Source: CAZFIM01 sp964519615 | GTDB taxonomy: Bacteria > Chloroflexota > Dehalococcoidia > GIF9 > UBA5629 | Length of the DNA: 12,279 nucleotides | Assembly: GCA_964519615.1 (NCBI GenBank) | Contig: CAZFIM010000067.1 | Location: 1 to 12,279 of the forward strand | Reading direction: 5' to 3' | Shown: piece by piece, positions 1 through 7,238 of the stretch | Layout: every line of letters starts with the position of its first letter | Position numbering within the stretch: position 1 is the first letter of the stretch | Program-made: the position numbers and the translations under genes | Notes under the pieces: model-generated | Database searches by the model: none | What the model was told of the DNA's origin: nothing | The model's input: only the letters and a program-made list of their open reading frames with translations

Positions 1-89
1 TAATTACCATTAAATGCGACAGGTAGAATGTGCACAATAGCCGGAAACAGCGGTTCCTGCAGCTTAAATTACATCGCCGGGAGAAAAAC

Positions 90-626
90 ATGCGCAAGAA
101 AAATCATTTGACTACCGCCATACAGCTTGTTCCGGTAGGCGTGATACGAAATAGTGCTGACGTGGAGAATTGGGAGCAGGGATTCTCCAAGATGCCGTGG
201 GAAAAGAAAATGGAGATGATGGAAGAGCACCGCGCCGGCGTTTCCGAAATTGTAATCAATGAAGATATGGAGGACATTCTGGACGGCATAGAGGAGTTCT
301 CCCACCTGAATATCTATTTCTGGCCGCACATGGTGCCCGCTGAGAAACGCTCGATCTTAAAAGTACACCCTTTGGGGAACCCGCAGTTTCCGCTGGTAGG
401 AGTTTTTGCCACCCGCAGCCCCGTCCGCCCCAACCCCGTATTGGAGACAACCGTTCGTCTGTTGGAGAGAAAAGGCAATGTTCTTAAGGTGAGCGGCCTT
501 GACGCCCTTGACGGCAGCCCGCTGTTGGATATCAAGCCCTATAACGCGAACCCTGCCATCGGAAGAATTAAAGTGCCGGCGTGGATGAAGCAGGTAAGAA
601 AACAGGCCAAAGGCAAAAAAGCGTAA
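90..626 (+). CDS. trmO: TrmO/TsaA-type tRNA (t6A37) N6-methyltransferase
   Basis: The 178-residue product carries the hallmarks of the TrmO (TsaA/YaeB) family: GVFATRSPVRPNP at residues 104-116 and LDGSPLLDIKPY-like sequence at about 140-151. Family members use S-adenosylmethionine to methylate the threonylcarbamoyl-adenosine at position 37 of certain threonine tRNAs, which tunes decoding. The protein is one beta-barrel domain plus a basic tail (KQVRKQAKGKKA). It lacks the extra C-terminal domain of the longer E. coli-type enzyme, so it is the short form. I chose the ATG at 90 because GGGAG lies six bases upstream (79-83). An in-frame ATG at 30 would add 20 basic residues unlike the family and has no clear ribosome site. 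No neighbour belongs to tRNA modification, so it appears to stand alone. The family call is firm. The exact tRNA substrate is inferred. Confidence 0.88.
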   Translation: MRKKNHLTTAIQLVPVGVIRNSADVENWEQGFSKMPWEKKMEMMEEHRAGVSEIVINEDMEDILDGIEEFSHLNIYFWPHMVPAEKRSILKVHPLGNPQFPLVGVFATRSPVRPNPVLETTVRLLERKGNVLKVSGLDALDGSPLLDIKPYNANPAIGRIKVPAWMKQVRKQAKGKKA

Positions 627-656
627 GCTGTTATTATAAGCCGGGTTTATTCTTAC

Positions 657-721
657 GACGCGCGATACTGGTGAGCCAGCCGCCACAAGCAGGCAGCAGT
701 ATACTGCGCCTTACCAGCGTC
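657..721. other. Nested inverted repeat (possible structured RNA or protein site)
   Basis: CTGGTGAG (668-675) can pair with CTTACCAG (710-717) over eight bases with one G-U pair. GACG (657-660) can add four pairs with CGTC (718-721) across a one-sided bulge. Inside lies the perfect 12-base palindrome GCAGTATACTGC (696-707). It begins 31 bases after the trmO stop codon. There is no T-run after it, so it is not a typical intrinsic terminator. Its function is unknown. Confidence 0.35.
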
Positions 722-907
722 CTCACATGTATACTCCCGTTGAAACCCTAACTCGCAGCATTAAAGCTTTTTATAGGTTATAATATGGATGTCTTGTTAC
801 AGACCAAAGCGGTGCTGCACATTTTATACCGGAATAGTCTCTGAACTTTTATTTAGTTGCACAACAGCATATATACAGGACAGGATTAATTTTCTCATCA
901 TGCGTGG

Positions 908-1008
908 CGGCCCCTCGGCCGGTAAGAGTATACGAACGATCACTGATATATAAGGATACTGGCTGACACGGCGGCTACAGCGGTAAAGGTGCTAAGAGTC
1001 TTGCCGGC
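908..1008 (+). promoter_or_regulatory. Possible structured 5' leader of the 1033-4503 gene pair
   Basis: GCCGGTAAGA (918-927) can pair with TCTTGCCGGC (999-1008) over ten bases with one G-U pair, enclosing about 71 nt. AGTAT (927-931) can also pair with ATACT (956-960) inside that region, next to the main helix. A competing GC-only hairpin, CGGCC-CCTC-GGCCG (908-921), uses part of the 5' arm of the long helix, so the two folds exclude each other. The segment ends about 10 bases before the ribosome site (AAAGGAT near 1019-1025). It matches no riboswitch consensus I can recall. A regulatory role is inferred from position and pairing only. Confidence 0.3.
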
Positions 1009-1032
1009 ACATGATCAAGAAAGGATAAACGT

Positions 1033-1989
1033 ATGAAAATCACCATCATGGGTTCAGGCAATATCGGCAGCCTTCTCGGCTCACTGCTCACTGAGGCGGG
1101 ACAGGATGTCACGCTGGTGGACATCCGCCCTGACCTGATCGAGGCCATCAGCAAAGAAGGCATGACCATAGATATGTCTGACGGGCGCACCAAACACATT
1201 AAAGTAAAGATCATCTCTGATGCCGCCCGAGCAGGAATATCGGACCTGGTCATTATCGCCACAAAAGGCTATTCTACACGCTCAGCCATAGAAGACGCCC
1301 TGCCGCTGATAGGCAAAGATACCTATGTGCTCTCGGTGCAGAACGGGGCAGGCAATATCGAGACCATCGCCGACGTTCTTAAGGATGATTCTCATGTAGT
1401 GGGCGGCGTATTCCACTGCATCGTAACGCCGCTTAAACTCAATAAACTAAGCATGGTGGTGGGAACCGGGGGGCTCAATATTGGGCCGATGAACGGAAAG
1501 ATGGGGCCGCATATGGAGAAGATCGCCGCAGCCTTTAACGGAACGGATATAAGCGTTTCTGTAACGGATAAAGTACAGGATATCATCTGGAGCAAACTGC
1601 TATTGAATACCAATATGGCCGCAGCGGCATCACTGCATATTACCAACGATCAATACCTTTACTATCCCTCTGTGCGCACGCTGGTGACTCTGCTGGCGCA
1701 GGAATGCGCCGATGTTGCCCGCGCGATGGGCATACATCTGGAGCACCCCGAGGACCCCGTCGCCCCCCTCATCACCATCATGGAGAAATTCCGCGACTCC
1801 GGCACAAAACCCAAATGCTCCATGTATCAGGACATCGAGAACAACAGGAAAACGGAGATCGATACCATACACGGCAGCGTGGTGAGGGAAGGTAAAAAGC
1901 ACAACATACCCACGCCCATAACAGAGGTACTGATCTTGATGGTAAAAGCGCTGGAAGAGATAAACGCACGCCGCGTAAGCGGGCAGTAA
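1033..1989 (+). CDS. Ketopantoate reductase (ApbA/PanE) family protein
   Basis: The 318-residue protein matches the 2-dehydropantoate 2-reductase family from end to end. An N-terminal Rossmann fold opens with GSGNIG (7-12). Lys78 lies in IATKGYST and Asn104 in SVQNGAG. The all-helical C-terminal domain has Lys188 (WSKLLLNTNM), Ser263 (SMYQDIENNR) and Glu275 (KTEID). These correspond to the known NADPH-binding and catalytic positions of PanE. The classical reaction is NADPH reduction of 2-dehydropantoate to pantoate for coenzyme A synthesis. However, the family also contains reductases of other 2-keto acids and uncharacterised partners of metabolic operons. AAAGGAT lies just upstream of the ATG. 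The next gene starts only 54 bases downstream on the same strand and encodes a molybdenum hydroxylase subunit. That pairing suggests a catabolic 2-keto or 2-hydroxy acid substrate rather than pantothenate, but this is inference. I therefore leave the symbol blank. Confidence 0.85.
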   Translation: MKITIMGSGNIGSLLGSLLTEAGQDVTLVDIRPDLIEAISKEGMTIDMSDGRTKHIKVKIISDAARAGISDLVIIATKGYSTRSAIEDALPLIGKDTYVLSVQNGAGNIETIADVLKDDSHVVGGVFHCIVTPLKLNKLSMVVGTGGLNIGPMNGKMGPHMEKIAAAFNGTDISVSVTDKVQDIIWSKLLLNTNMAAAASLHITNDQYLYYPSVRTLVTLLAQECADVARAMGIHLEHPEDPVAPLITIMEKFRDSGTKPKCSMYQDIENNRKTEIDTIHGSVVREGKKHNIPTPITEVLILMVKALEEINARRVSGQ

Positions 1990-2043
1990 GCGAACCACTA
2001 TTTTATAGTAACTGACTGAATCCATTATCCGGAGGTAAGCGTC

Positions 2044-4503
2044 ATGTCTGGCGATGAGAAAGCAAAAATGCTGGAGCAGTTCGATAGCCTGAGAGCGGAT
2101 AAATACCCTCTGAAAAGCTTCGATAACATCGGCAAACGCGCCGTACGCCGCATCGACGGCTATGACAAGGCAAGCGGAGCAGCCAAATATACGCTCGATG
2201 TGCAGCTTCCCGGTATGCTCTTCGGCCGGTTTCTCACCTCCCCCTATCCCCACGCCCGGATAGTCAGGATGGATACTTCCCGCGCCGAGACATTCCCCGG
2301 CGTGCGGGCGGTCCTGAGATACGACGATCCCGAGCTGCCGGCCGCAGCGATGCTGGGCGGGCATGAGCCTTCCGAGCTGCCTCCGCTCCCGCATGTGGCC
2401 TATTTTCAGGGCGAGGAGGTGGGAGCTTTTGTAGTTGCCGATAGAGAGGAGATCGCCGAGGAGGCACTTTCGCTGATAGATGTGGAATGGGAGGTACGTC
2501 CCTTTGTGCTTGACCCTGAACAGGCCGTGCAGCCCGGCGCACCTCTGGTAAACCCGGAATCCAGCCCCGAAAGCAATATTACCCCGGATACTATCTACGA
2601 GGAAAAGCACGGCAACGTGGAGCAGGGCTTCAAAGAGGCCGATAAAATAATCGAATTCAAGTTCTCTCAGGGGCTGACCACGTGGATAGGTCCGGAACGC
2701 CCCTGCGGCGTATTCAGCTGGAACGGAGAATATCCTGAAGTGTGGGTCAAACAGCAGCGGCCGCATATCTCTAAACGAGCCATAGCAACCTGGTTCGGCG
2801 GCATCCCCATGAATAAAATAGATATCCACTGCCTCTACCAGGGCGCCAGCTTCGGCGGATGGAGCCAGATGGCCTGGAACATGGGAGGGCACTACTGCGC
2901 CGCCGTCGTAGCCAGGCGGACGGGCAGGGCGGTGAAATGGGCTTTCAACCGCCGCGAAGATTTCTACGGTGGGGAGATGGACGAGGGGGTATACTATTTT
3001 AAAGTAGGGTTCAAGCTGGACGGCACCATCACGGCGGTTGAGGGCAGGGCTGTTGTCACCAACCAGATGCTGCCGGTATTCGGCATCGTCAAACATTTCA
3101 TTGAAAACACAAAAGTGCCGCATATATACGGCAAAACGGAATCGGTCAGGGTGAATAAAGGTCCCACCGTTCCCGTGCGCTGCGAGCAGAATTCCAATTG
3201 CCACTGCCTCAACATGGTCTTCAGCCATGTCGCCGGCGAACTGGGCATGGACCCCATCGCAGTTGCTCTGAAAAATGACGGAGCTGAAGGCCGTGATATC
3301 GACTGGCTTAATAAGAAGAAGGAAGAACTGGGCTTTAGCGTAAGAGACAGCCTTAAGGAATGCGTGGAGAAAGGAAAGGCGGCCATAGACTGGGAGCGTA
3401 AATGGCATGCCCCTGGTACGAAAAAACTACAAAACGGCAAAATGCACGGTCTGGGCTTTGTCTGGACGCATGAGTGGGATGACTCCGCCGGGACCAGCGA
3501 GGTAGCCATTTATCTTGAAAGGAATGACGGCACAGCCACCGTGCTGGGCTGCCGCGCCGACGTGGGCGTCAACGCAGAGACCGCCTACTGCCAGATTGCC
3601 GCCGATGAGCTGGGCATGCGCGTTGAGGATGTGCGCTACAAGGGGCAGATAGACGCCGGCTTCTTTGCCATGACGCCCGATACCTCCACCAATATGTCCG
3701 TCAACGGCGCAGCGGTAAGGAATTGCGCCCGTATGCTCAAACAGAAAGTACTGGAGGCGGCCGTCAGCCCCAGAGGCGCAACACAGATGGGCAGATTCCC
3801 ACCTGCCTTCCCCGGCAAAAAGCCCGATGAGCTCGATATCAAGGACAGCGTTATATTTGAGAAAGCAAATCCCGCCAACAGGTTGCCTCTGGGCCAATTT
3901 ATAGGACGGTCCGGAGCAATGGGCCCCGTTTCCGATATCGTGGGCGAGCCCGTCTACGCCGCCAAAGAGGGCATCAACTATCCTGTCAGCCTCACCCCAC
4001 CCATGTTCGAGCATGCCTGGCAGGTCCAGCGCGGCACCTACATCGGCATTCGCCTCCGTTTCTGCCGTCAGGCGCATTTTATGGAGGTGGAGGTCGATCC
4101 CGATACAGGCGGAGTGGATATCGTCAGGGTGGTTACCGTAAACGACGTGGGCAAGGTCATCAACTGGGACGGATGCGAGGGGCAGCAGTACGGAGGCGCC
4201 TTCATGGGCATGGGCAGAGGCCGCACGGAGGAGATTATCCATGATCCCGCCACCGGCGTGATGCTCAACGGCAACCTCCTGAACTACAAGATCCCCACCC
4301 TCATGGACTCCGGTCCCATCGATACCATACTGGTGGAGACGGGTATGGGCTACGGTCCCTACGGGCTGGTGGGCATCGGGGAGGACGTGGCCACGGTGCT
4401 GCCTACGCTTATCGCCCCCGCGGTATATAACGCCATCGGCAAATGGGTTGAAGGCTTCCCCGTCACTCCCGATAAAGTCCTCAAGGCGCTGGGCAAGGCA
4501 TAA
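2044..4503 (+). CDS. Xanthine dehydrogenase-family molybdopterin-binding (large) subunit
   Basis: The 819-residue product aligns in outline with the molybdenum-cofactor subunit of molybdenum hydroxylases such as xanthine dehydrogenase, aldehyde oxidoreductase and 4-hydroxybenzoyl-CoA reductase. An a/b-hammerhead domain begins at about residue 34 (RRIDGYDKASGAAKYT). The first cofactor domain has GASFGGWSQ (267-275), where many relatives have GGGFGGK. The second has DVGKVINWDG and a C-terminal GLVGIGED whose Glu780 sits where the catalytic glutamate is expected. The end, FPVTPDKVLKAL, is also typical. Such enzymes hydroxylate carbon centres of aldehydes, purines or aromatic compounds in the cytoplasm and pass electrons to FeS and FAD subunits. 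Neither partner is encoded in this window. A strong GGAGGT (2031-2036) sets the ATG. There is no export signal of the Tat type. The substrate cannot be read from the sequence. Confidence 0.9.
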   Translation: MSGDEKAKMLEQFDSLRADKYPLKSFDNIGKRAVRRIDGYDKASGAAKYTLDVQLPGMLFGRFLTSPYPHARIVRMDTSRAETFPGVRAVLRYDDPELPAAAMLGGHEPSELPPLPHVAYFQGEEVGAFVVADREEIAEEALSLIDVEWEVRPFVLDPEQAVQPGAPLVNPESSPESNITPDTIYEEKHGNVEQGFKEADKIIEFKFSQGLTTWIGPERPCGVFSWNGEYPEVWVKQQRPHISKRAIATWFGGIPMNKIDIHCLYQGASFGGWSQMAWNMGGHYCAAVVARRTGRAVKWAFNRREDFYGGEMDEGVYYFKVGFKLDGTITAVEGRAVVTNQMLPVFGIVKHFIENTKVPHIYGKTESVRVNKGPTVPVRCEQNSNCHCLNMVFSHVAGELGMDPIAVALKNDGAEGRDIDWLNKKKEELGFSVRDSLKECVEKGKAAIDWERKWHAPGTKKLQNGKMHGLGFVWTHEWDDSAGTSEVAIYLERNDGTATVLGCRADVGVNAETAYCQIAADELGMRVEDVRYKGQIDAGFFAMTPDTSTNMSVNGAAVRNCARMLKQKVLEAAVSPRGATQMGRFPPAFPGKKPDELDIKDSVIFEKANPANRLPLGQFIGRSGAMGPVSDIVGEPVYAAKEGINYPVSLTPPMFEHAWQVQRGTYIGIRLRFCRQAHFMEVEVDPDTGGVDIVRVVTVNDVGKVINWDGCEGQQYGGAFMGMGRGRTEEIIHDPATGVMLNGNLLNYKIPTLMDSGPIDTILVETGMGYGPYGLVGIGEDVATVLPTLIAPAVYNAIGKWVEGFPVTPDKVLKALGKA

Positions 4504-4584
4504 ATCAAAGCGGACAAAAAGGCGCCGTTGCCTGCCGATAACAGGATTTCAGTACAATCCGGCAGCGGGGAAAACAAATATAAA

Positions 4585-5919
4585 TCAGGTACGCTGTTCG
4601 GCTGTCTCAGCCATCTCGAAGTTCTGCTTCCATGCTTCGTCCGCAAGCACAGCATAAGCAGCCGCGTACCTGTCCAGTTCTTCCGCAAGCTCGCAAATTA
4701 TCGTCTCTGCCCCCGGATGCGTGGGATGCGCGTTGCTTTCGCTGACTACTTCTCTCAGTACTGTGGGATTATCTATTATCATGCAGGGACGCAGCAGATT
4801 GGGGCAGTAAGGCTGGCGGCTGCGTATAGCTCTGAACAGCGGTGAACCCAGCGCATCAGCTAAAGATGTGTCCTTGAGATTATCTGTGGCAAAATGCGTG
4901 AAGACGCAGGGCTCGACATCGCCGTGATTATTTACATGAAAATATGAGCGTCCTCCGGCGATACACCCGCCCGAAAGCGGTCCGTCACACCAGAAATCAG
5001 CCAGCAGTATGGGCTTTTCCTGGCGCATTCTCCTGATGCGTTTCCACCTGTCCACCCTTTGCTCGGGCGTGGGCATAAGTTCCAGCGCAGGCTTCCTGCC
5101 GATGGGAACATAGTTGAAATACCAGCCGATAAAACACCCCTTATTCATATAGAAATCCACGAACTCATCGCTGCTGATAAGCTCGTTATTCTGTCTGGTC
5201 GCCGTCGCCGAGAAGCCGAAGATCACTCCCTCCTCGTTCAAATTATCCATCGCCGCCAGTATGCGCTCGTACGTCCCTTTGCCTCGGCGCAGGTCTGTTT
5301 CCTCTTTATAGCCCTCCACGCTTATGCAGGGCACCACATTGCCGTACTCCGCCAGCCGCTGCGCCATCTCCTTATCGATAAGCGTGCCGTTGGTATAAAC
5401 CTGGAACAGCATATTGTTATGCTTCTCCCACATCTTGAGTACATCTTTGCTGAAGAACGGCTCCCCGCCTGAAACAACCGTGTAGACTATTCCCATATCC
5501 TCGGCCTCACATATCACCCGTTCCAGCAAGGCAGAATCGAGATCATCAGCCTGGCTGTACTCACCGGCATAACATCCGTAGCATCTTAAGTTGCATCTCA
5601 TCGAAGGGCTGATAACCATAACCAGAGGAGCTCTAAAGCCGTATTTTTCCTTGAATTTCTTTCTTTTTTCGCTGGCATCGAACATCTGATTGGCGGTATA
5701 TTCGATTATCTTTATAGCGCATTTCTTTGTCCGCGGTGTTGAAATCAGCCGTTTTGCGTTGAGAAGCGCCTGTTTGAAAAAAACTCTGCCGTCCGGGTAA
5801 TTGATGCGGTTGATCGTCCGCTCGAACATGGACAGAAAGGTATTATCCGGTATGAGAGGTATCAGATGTAAACCACCGCTGAAGAGCGTTTGAGCAGCAC
5901 TTTTTTTTGCACTTTCCAT
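4585..5919 (-). CDS. Radical SAM protein with SPASM-like C-terminal cysteines
   Basis: The 444-residue protein has the radical SAM cluster motif as CNLRCYGC (Cys109, Cys113, Cys116), followed by the SAM-binding SGGEPF (150-155) and a conserved-looking YTNGT (175-179). The C-terminal part has Cys311, Cys319, Cys338, Cys372 and Cys379. This arrangement resembles SPASM or twitch domains that hold auxiliary FeS clusters and occur in peptide-modifying enzymes and other maturases. The first ~95 residues are a helical region I do not recognise. The start at 5919 is supported by AGGAGG four bases upstream on the minus strand. The gene converges on the molybdenum hydroxylase gene with an 81-bp gap. 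It is divergent from degV, separated by a 407-bp regulatory region. No precursor peptide or cofactor gene lies beside it, so its substrate is unknown. Radical SAM chemistry is clear; SPASM membership is likely. Confidence 0.88.
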   Translation of the reverse strand: MESAKKSAAQTLFSGGLHLIPLIPDNTFLSMFERTINRINYPDGRVFFKQALLNAKRLISTPRTKKCAIKIIEYTANQMFDASEKRKKFKEKYGFRAPLVMVISPSMRCNLRCYGCYAGEYSQADDLDSALLERVICEAEDMGIVYTVVSGGEPFFSKDVLKMWEKHNNMLFQVYTNGTLIDKEMAQRLAEYGNVVPCISVEGYKEETDLRRGKGTYERILAAMDNLNEEGVIFGFSATATRQNNELISSDEFVDFYMNKGCFIGWYFNYVPIGRKPALELMPTPEQRVDRWKRIRRMRQEKPILLADFWCDGPLSGGCIAGGRSYFHVNNHGDVEPCVFTHFATDNLKDTSLADALGSPLFRAIRSRQPYCPNLLRPCMIIDNPTVLREVVSESNAHPTHPGAETIICELAEELDRYAAAYAVLADEAWKQNFEMAETAEQRT

Positions 5920-5977
5920 GTTTCCTCCTGACTACTTTAACTATATATGACGCTGCATTACATATGCCGGTCATAAT

Positions 5978-5990
5978 TTTAGCAGCTAAA
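5978..5990. promoter_or_regulatory. Small palindrome TTTAGC-A-GCTAAA (possible operator)
   Basis: TTTAGCAGCTAAA is a perfect 6-bp inverted repeat around one central base. It lies about 59 bases upstream of the radical SAM start codon, where an operator could act. The site is short and AT-rich, so chance is a real possibility. Confidence 0.25.
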
Positions 5991-6052
5991 GCTCACATGG
6001 CCGCCTGAAGAGCATCCACCGATTAACCATTCTAACACCTGTGCCCGGGCAA

Positions 6053-6066
6053 TAAAAGACCTTTTA
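6053..6066. promoter_or_regulatory. Small palindrome TAAAAG-AC-CTTTTA (possible operator)
   Basis: This is a perfect 6-bp inverted repeat with a 2-base centre in the middle of the divergent region. It is not followed by a T-run in either direction. It could be a regulator binding site, but it is short enough to arise by chance. Confidence 0.22.
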
Positions 6067-6198
6067 GCGCTCACTACACACAAAATTATCGTAAACGTTT
6101 TTCACTTCAGTTGCATCCCACTCCCTGCGGTAAGCAGTACAATGACGGCCTTAAGCTCAAAGACTACCTTTTCCGCCTCCCTGATAACGGTAATCCTC

Positions 6199-6228
6199 TT
6201 GACAGCCGGCAGCATATGCTACTACTAT
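6199..6228 (+). promoter_or_regulatory. Sigma70-type promoter for degV
   Basis: A perfect -35 box TTGACA (6199-6204) is followed, after 18 bases, by TACTAT (6223-6228), which matches four of six -10 positions including the key T, A and final T. Transcription would begin near 6235, giving a leader of about 90 nt before the degV ATG at 6327. The -10 box is covered by the left arm of the inverted repeat at 6225-6249, which suggests regulated use. Confidence 0.5.
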
Positions 6229-6249
6229 ACCTCGTTATGCGAGGTATAG
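6225..6249. promoter_or_regulatory. Perfect 10-bp inverted repeat over the degV promoter (operator or leader hairpin)
   Basis: CTATACCTCG (6225-6234) and CGAGGTATAG (6240-6249) are exact reverse complements separated by TTATG. The left arm overlaps the proposed -10 box and the centre lies at the expected transcription start. This is the usual place for a repressor operator. No regulator gene lies beside it, so a trans-acting factor would come from elsewhere. If the start site were further upstream it could instead form an RNA hairpin. It is not followed by a T-run, so it is not a terminator. Confidence 0.55.
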
Positions 6250-6326
6250 CAATACCTGAACTCTTGTGTCAGGGCGCTCAGTGTGGCAAAATAATACACC
6301 ACGCGCAAAACTAGGAGGAGCATTGT

Positions 6327-7175
6327 ATGAGCAGGATAGCAGTTGTTACGGACAGCACCGCCTGCATACCGGATGAACTGGTTCGGCAATATGGAATCCA
6401 TGTCGTTCCCCTGATTATCATCTGGGATAAAGTACAGTACCGTGATGGTGTAGATATCAAACCCGACGAGTTTTTCAGAAGGCTGCGCACGTCTGAGAGC
6501 CGTCCCTCCACCACCAGCGCGGTACAGGGCGGCTTTATGGAGGTATTCGAGGAACTGCAGGGCAAGGCTGACGGCGCTGTTGCCGTCATCTTGGGACAGA
6601 GGTTTCCTTCGGCAGGCGTTGCTTCAGCTTTGAGTGCTGCGGAAATGGTACCGGCGCTTAAAGTGGAAGTCCTCGATACGGATATCACCGGTATCGGTCT
6701 GGGCTTTGCCGCTCTTGCCGCAGCAAAGCGGGCTGCCGTAGGCGGCTCTCTTGAGGAGGTAGCCCACACCGGCCGCACCGTTGCCGCCAGCACCCGCACT
6801 TATTGGATGCAGGAATCTCTGGACTACATCCGCAAAGGCGGACGTGTTCAACTGCCGCAGCTTAACGATGATGACTGGCGGGACGTCAAACCGCTCATGA
6901 CCTTCATTGAAGGCAAGATCGTACCTTTCGAAAAAGAGCCTACTAAAGAATCCGCCATGGAGCGTATACTGCAGCTCATGGCTCAGAACGTCAAAAGCGG
7001 GTCGCCGCTCCACGCCGCGATCATGCACGCCGATGACGAGCAGGGCGCAATGGAGCTGCACAGCATGGTCGCACAGCGCTTCGAGTGCAGCGAGCTGCTG
7101 ATGACGCCGTTCACACCCATCATGGGAGCGCATTTCGGCCCGGGCTCACTGGGCGTATCGTTTTATAACGAATAA
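6327..7175 (+). CDS. DegV family (fatty acid-binding, FakB-like) protein
   Basis: The 282-residue protein has the usual DegV length and landmarks. These are VTDSTA (7-12), VVPLIIIW and the following YRDGVDI, the KGGRV loop (170-174), the VKPLMTFIEGKI segment, and a C-terminal MGAHFGPGSLGVSFY. DegV proteins bind a fatty acid between two domains, and FakB members present it to a fatty acid kinase for phosphorylation. Here two ligand-contact regions differ from the common pattern. PxTSQPS becomes PSTTSAVQG (60-68), and the SSxLSGT loop becomes LGQRFPSAG (89-97). No fakA kinase gene is nearby. The ligand may therefore be unusual, but the fold call is secure. AGGAGGAG (6313-6320) supports the ATG. 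A strong terminator follows 24 bases after the stop, so it is probably a single-gene unit from the 6199 promoter. Confidence 0.88.
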   Translation: MSRIAVVTDSTACIPDELVRQYGIHVVPLIIIWDKVQYRDGVDIKPDEFFRRLRTSESRPSTTSAVQGGFMEVFEELQGKADGAVAVILGQRFPSAGVASALSAAEMVPALKVEVLDTDITGIGLGFAALAAAKRAAVGGSLEEVAHTGRTVAASTRTYWMQESLDYIRKGGRVQLPQLNDDDWRDVKPLMTFIEGKIVPFEKEPTKESAMERILQLMAQNVKSGSPLHAAIMHADDEQGAMELHSMVAQRFECSELLMTPFTPIMGAHFGPGSLGVSFYNE

Positions 7176-7198
7176 GGTTGGGTTCTACCCATCCCCTG

Positions 7199-7238
7199 CC
7201 CCTTCCCTGATCACAGGGAAGGGGTTTTCTCTTTTTTT
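7199..7238 (+). terminator. Intrinsic terminator of degV (first H module, hairpin 1)
   Basis: CCCCTTCCCT (7199-7208) pairs perfectly with AGGGAAGGGG (7215-7224) around the loop GATCAC. TTTTCTCTTTTTTT (7225-7238) follows directly. This is a textbook Rho-independent terminator 24 bases after the degV stop codon, reading on the + strand. Confidence 0.9.

Larger units (their letters stand above)
627..1032. other. 406-bp spacer between trmO and the ketopantoate reductase-like gene
   Basis: I find no convincing gene here. There is a foldable segment at 657-721 and a second at 908-1008, each listed separately. A perfect TATAAT occurs at 779-784, but no acceptable -35 box sits 16-18 bases upstream, so I do not call it a promoter. 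GTATAC occurs three times (699-704, 729-734, 928-933) and GATACTGG twice (664-671, 955-962). These may be chance, or may hint that the two foldable segments are related. There is no clear T-rich terminator behind trmO. Confidence 0.6.
5920..6326. promoter_or_regulatory. Divergent intergenic region between radical SAM gene and degV
   Basis: This 407-bp region must hold the promoters for two divergent genes. I see a good promoter for degV (6199-6228) and a perfect inverted repeat over its -10 end (6225-6249). Two smaller palindromes lie nearer the radical SAM gene (5978-5990 and 6053-6066). For the minus-strand gene I see only TATAGT-like AT-rich sequence near 5940-5950 and no convincing -35 box. 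No gene is supported: the one open frame here starts with TTG at 6111 and lacks a ribosome site. Confidence 0.6.

Noticed and set aside
30..89. Longer N-terminus for TrmO from the ATG at 30
   Set aside because: It adds 20 basic residues outside the family domain, while the ATG at 90 has a well-placed GGGAG.
1630..3408. A 592-residue open frame on the minus strand
   Set aside because: It lies antisense to the ketopantoate reductase-like gene and the molybdenum hydroxylase subunit, both of which carry clear family motifs. Its translation is low-grade, rich in His, Arg and Ala, with no motif, as expected from GC-rich codon use on the opposite strand.
3427..4242. A 271-residue open frame on the minus strand
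   Set aside because: It is antisense to the conserved C-terminal half of the molybdenum hydroxylase subunit and has no ribosome site or recognisable domain.
4504..4584. Terminator between the convergent hydroxylase and radical SAM genes
   Set aside because: Only a 4-bp AGGC/GCCT stem and a 5-bp TGCCG/CGGCA pair with a long loop are visible, neither followed by a T-run on either strand.
6111..6314. A 67-residue frame with two cysteines that could be a radical SAM precursor peptide
   Set aside because: It starts with TTG, has no ribosome site, runs through the degV promoter and inverted repeat, and faces away from the radical SAM gene.
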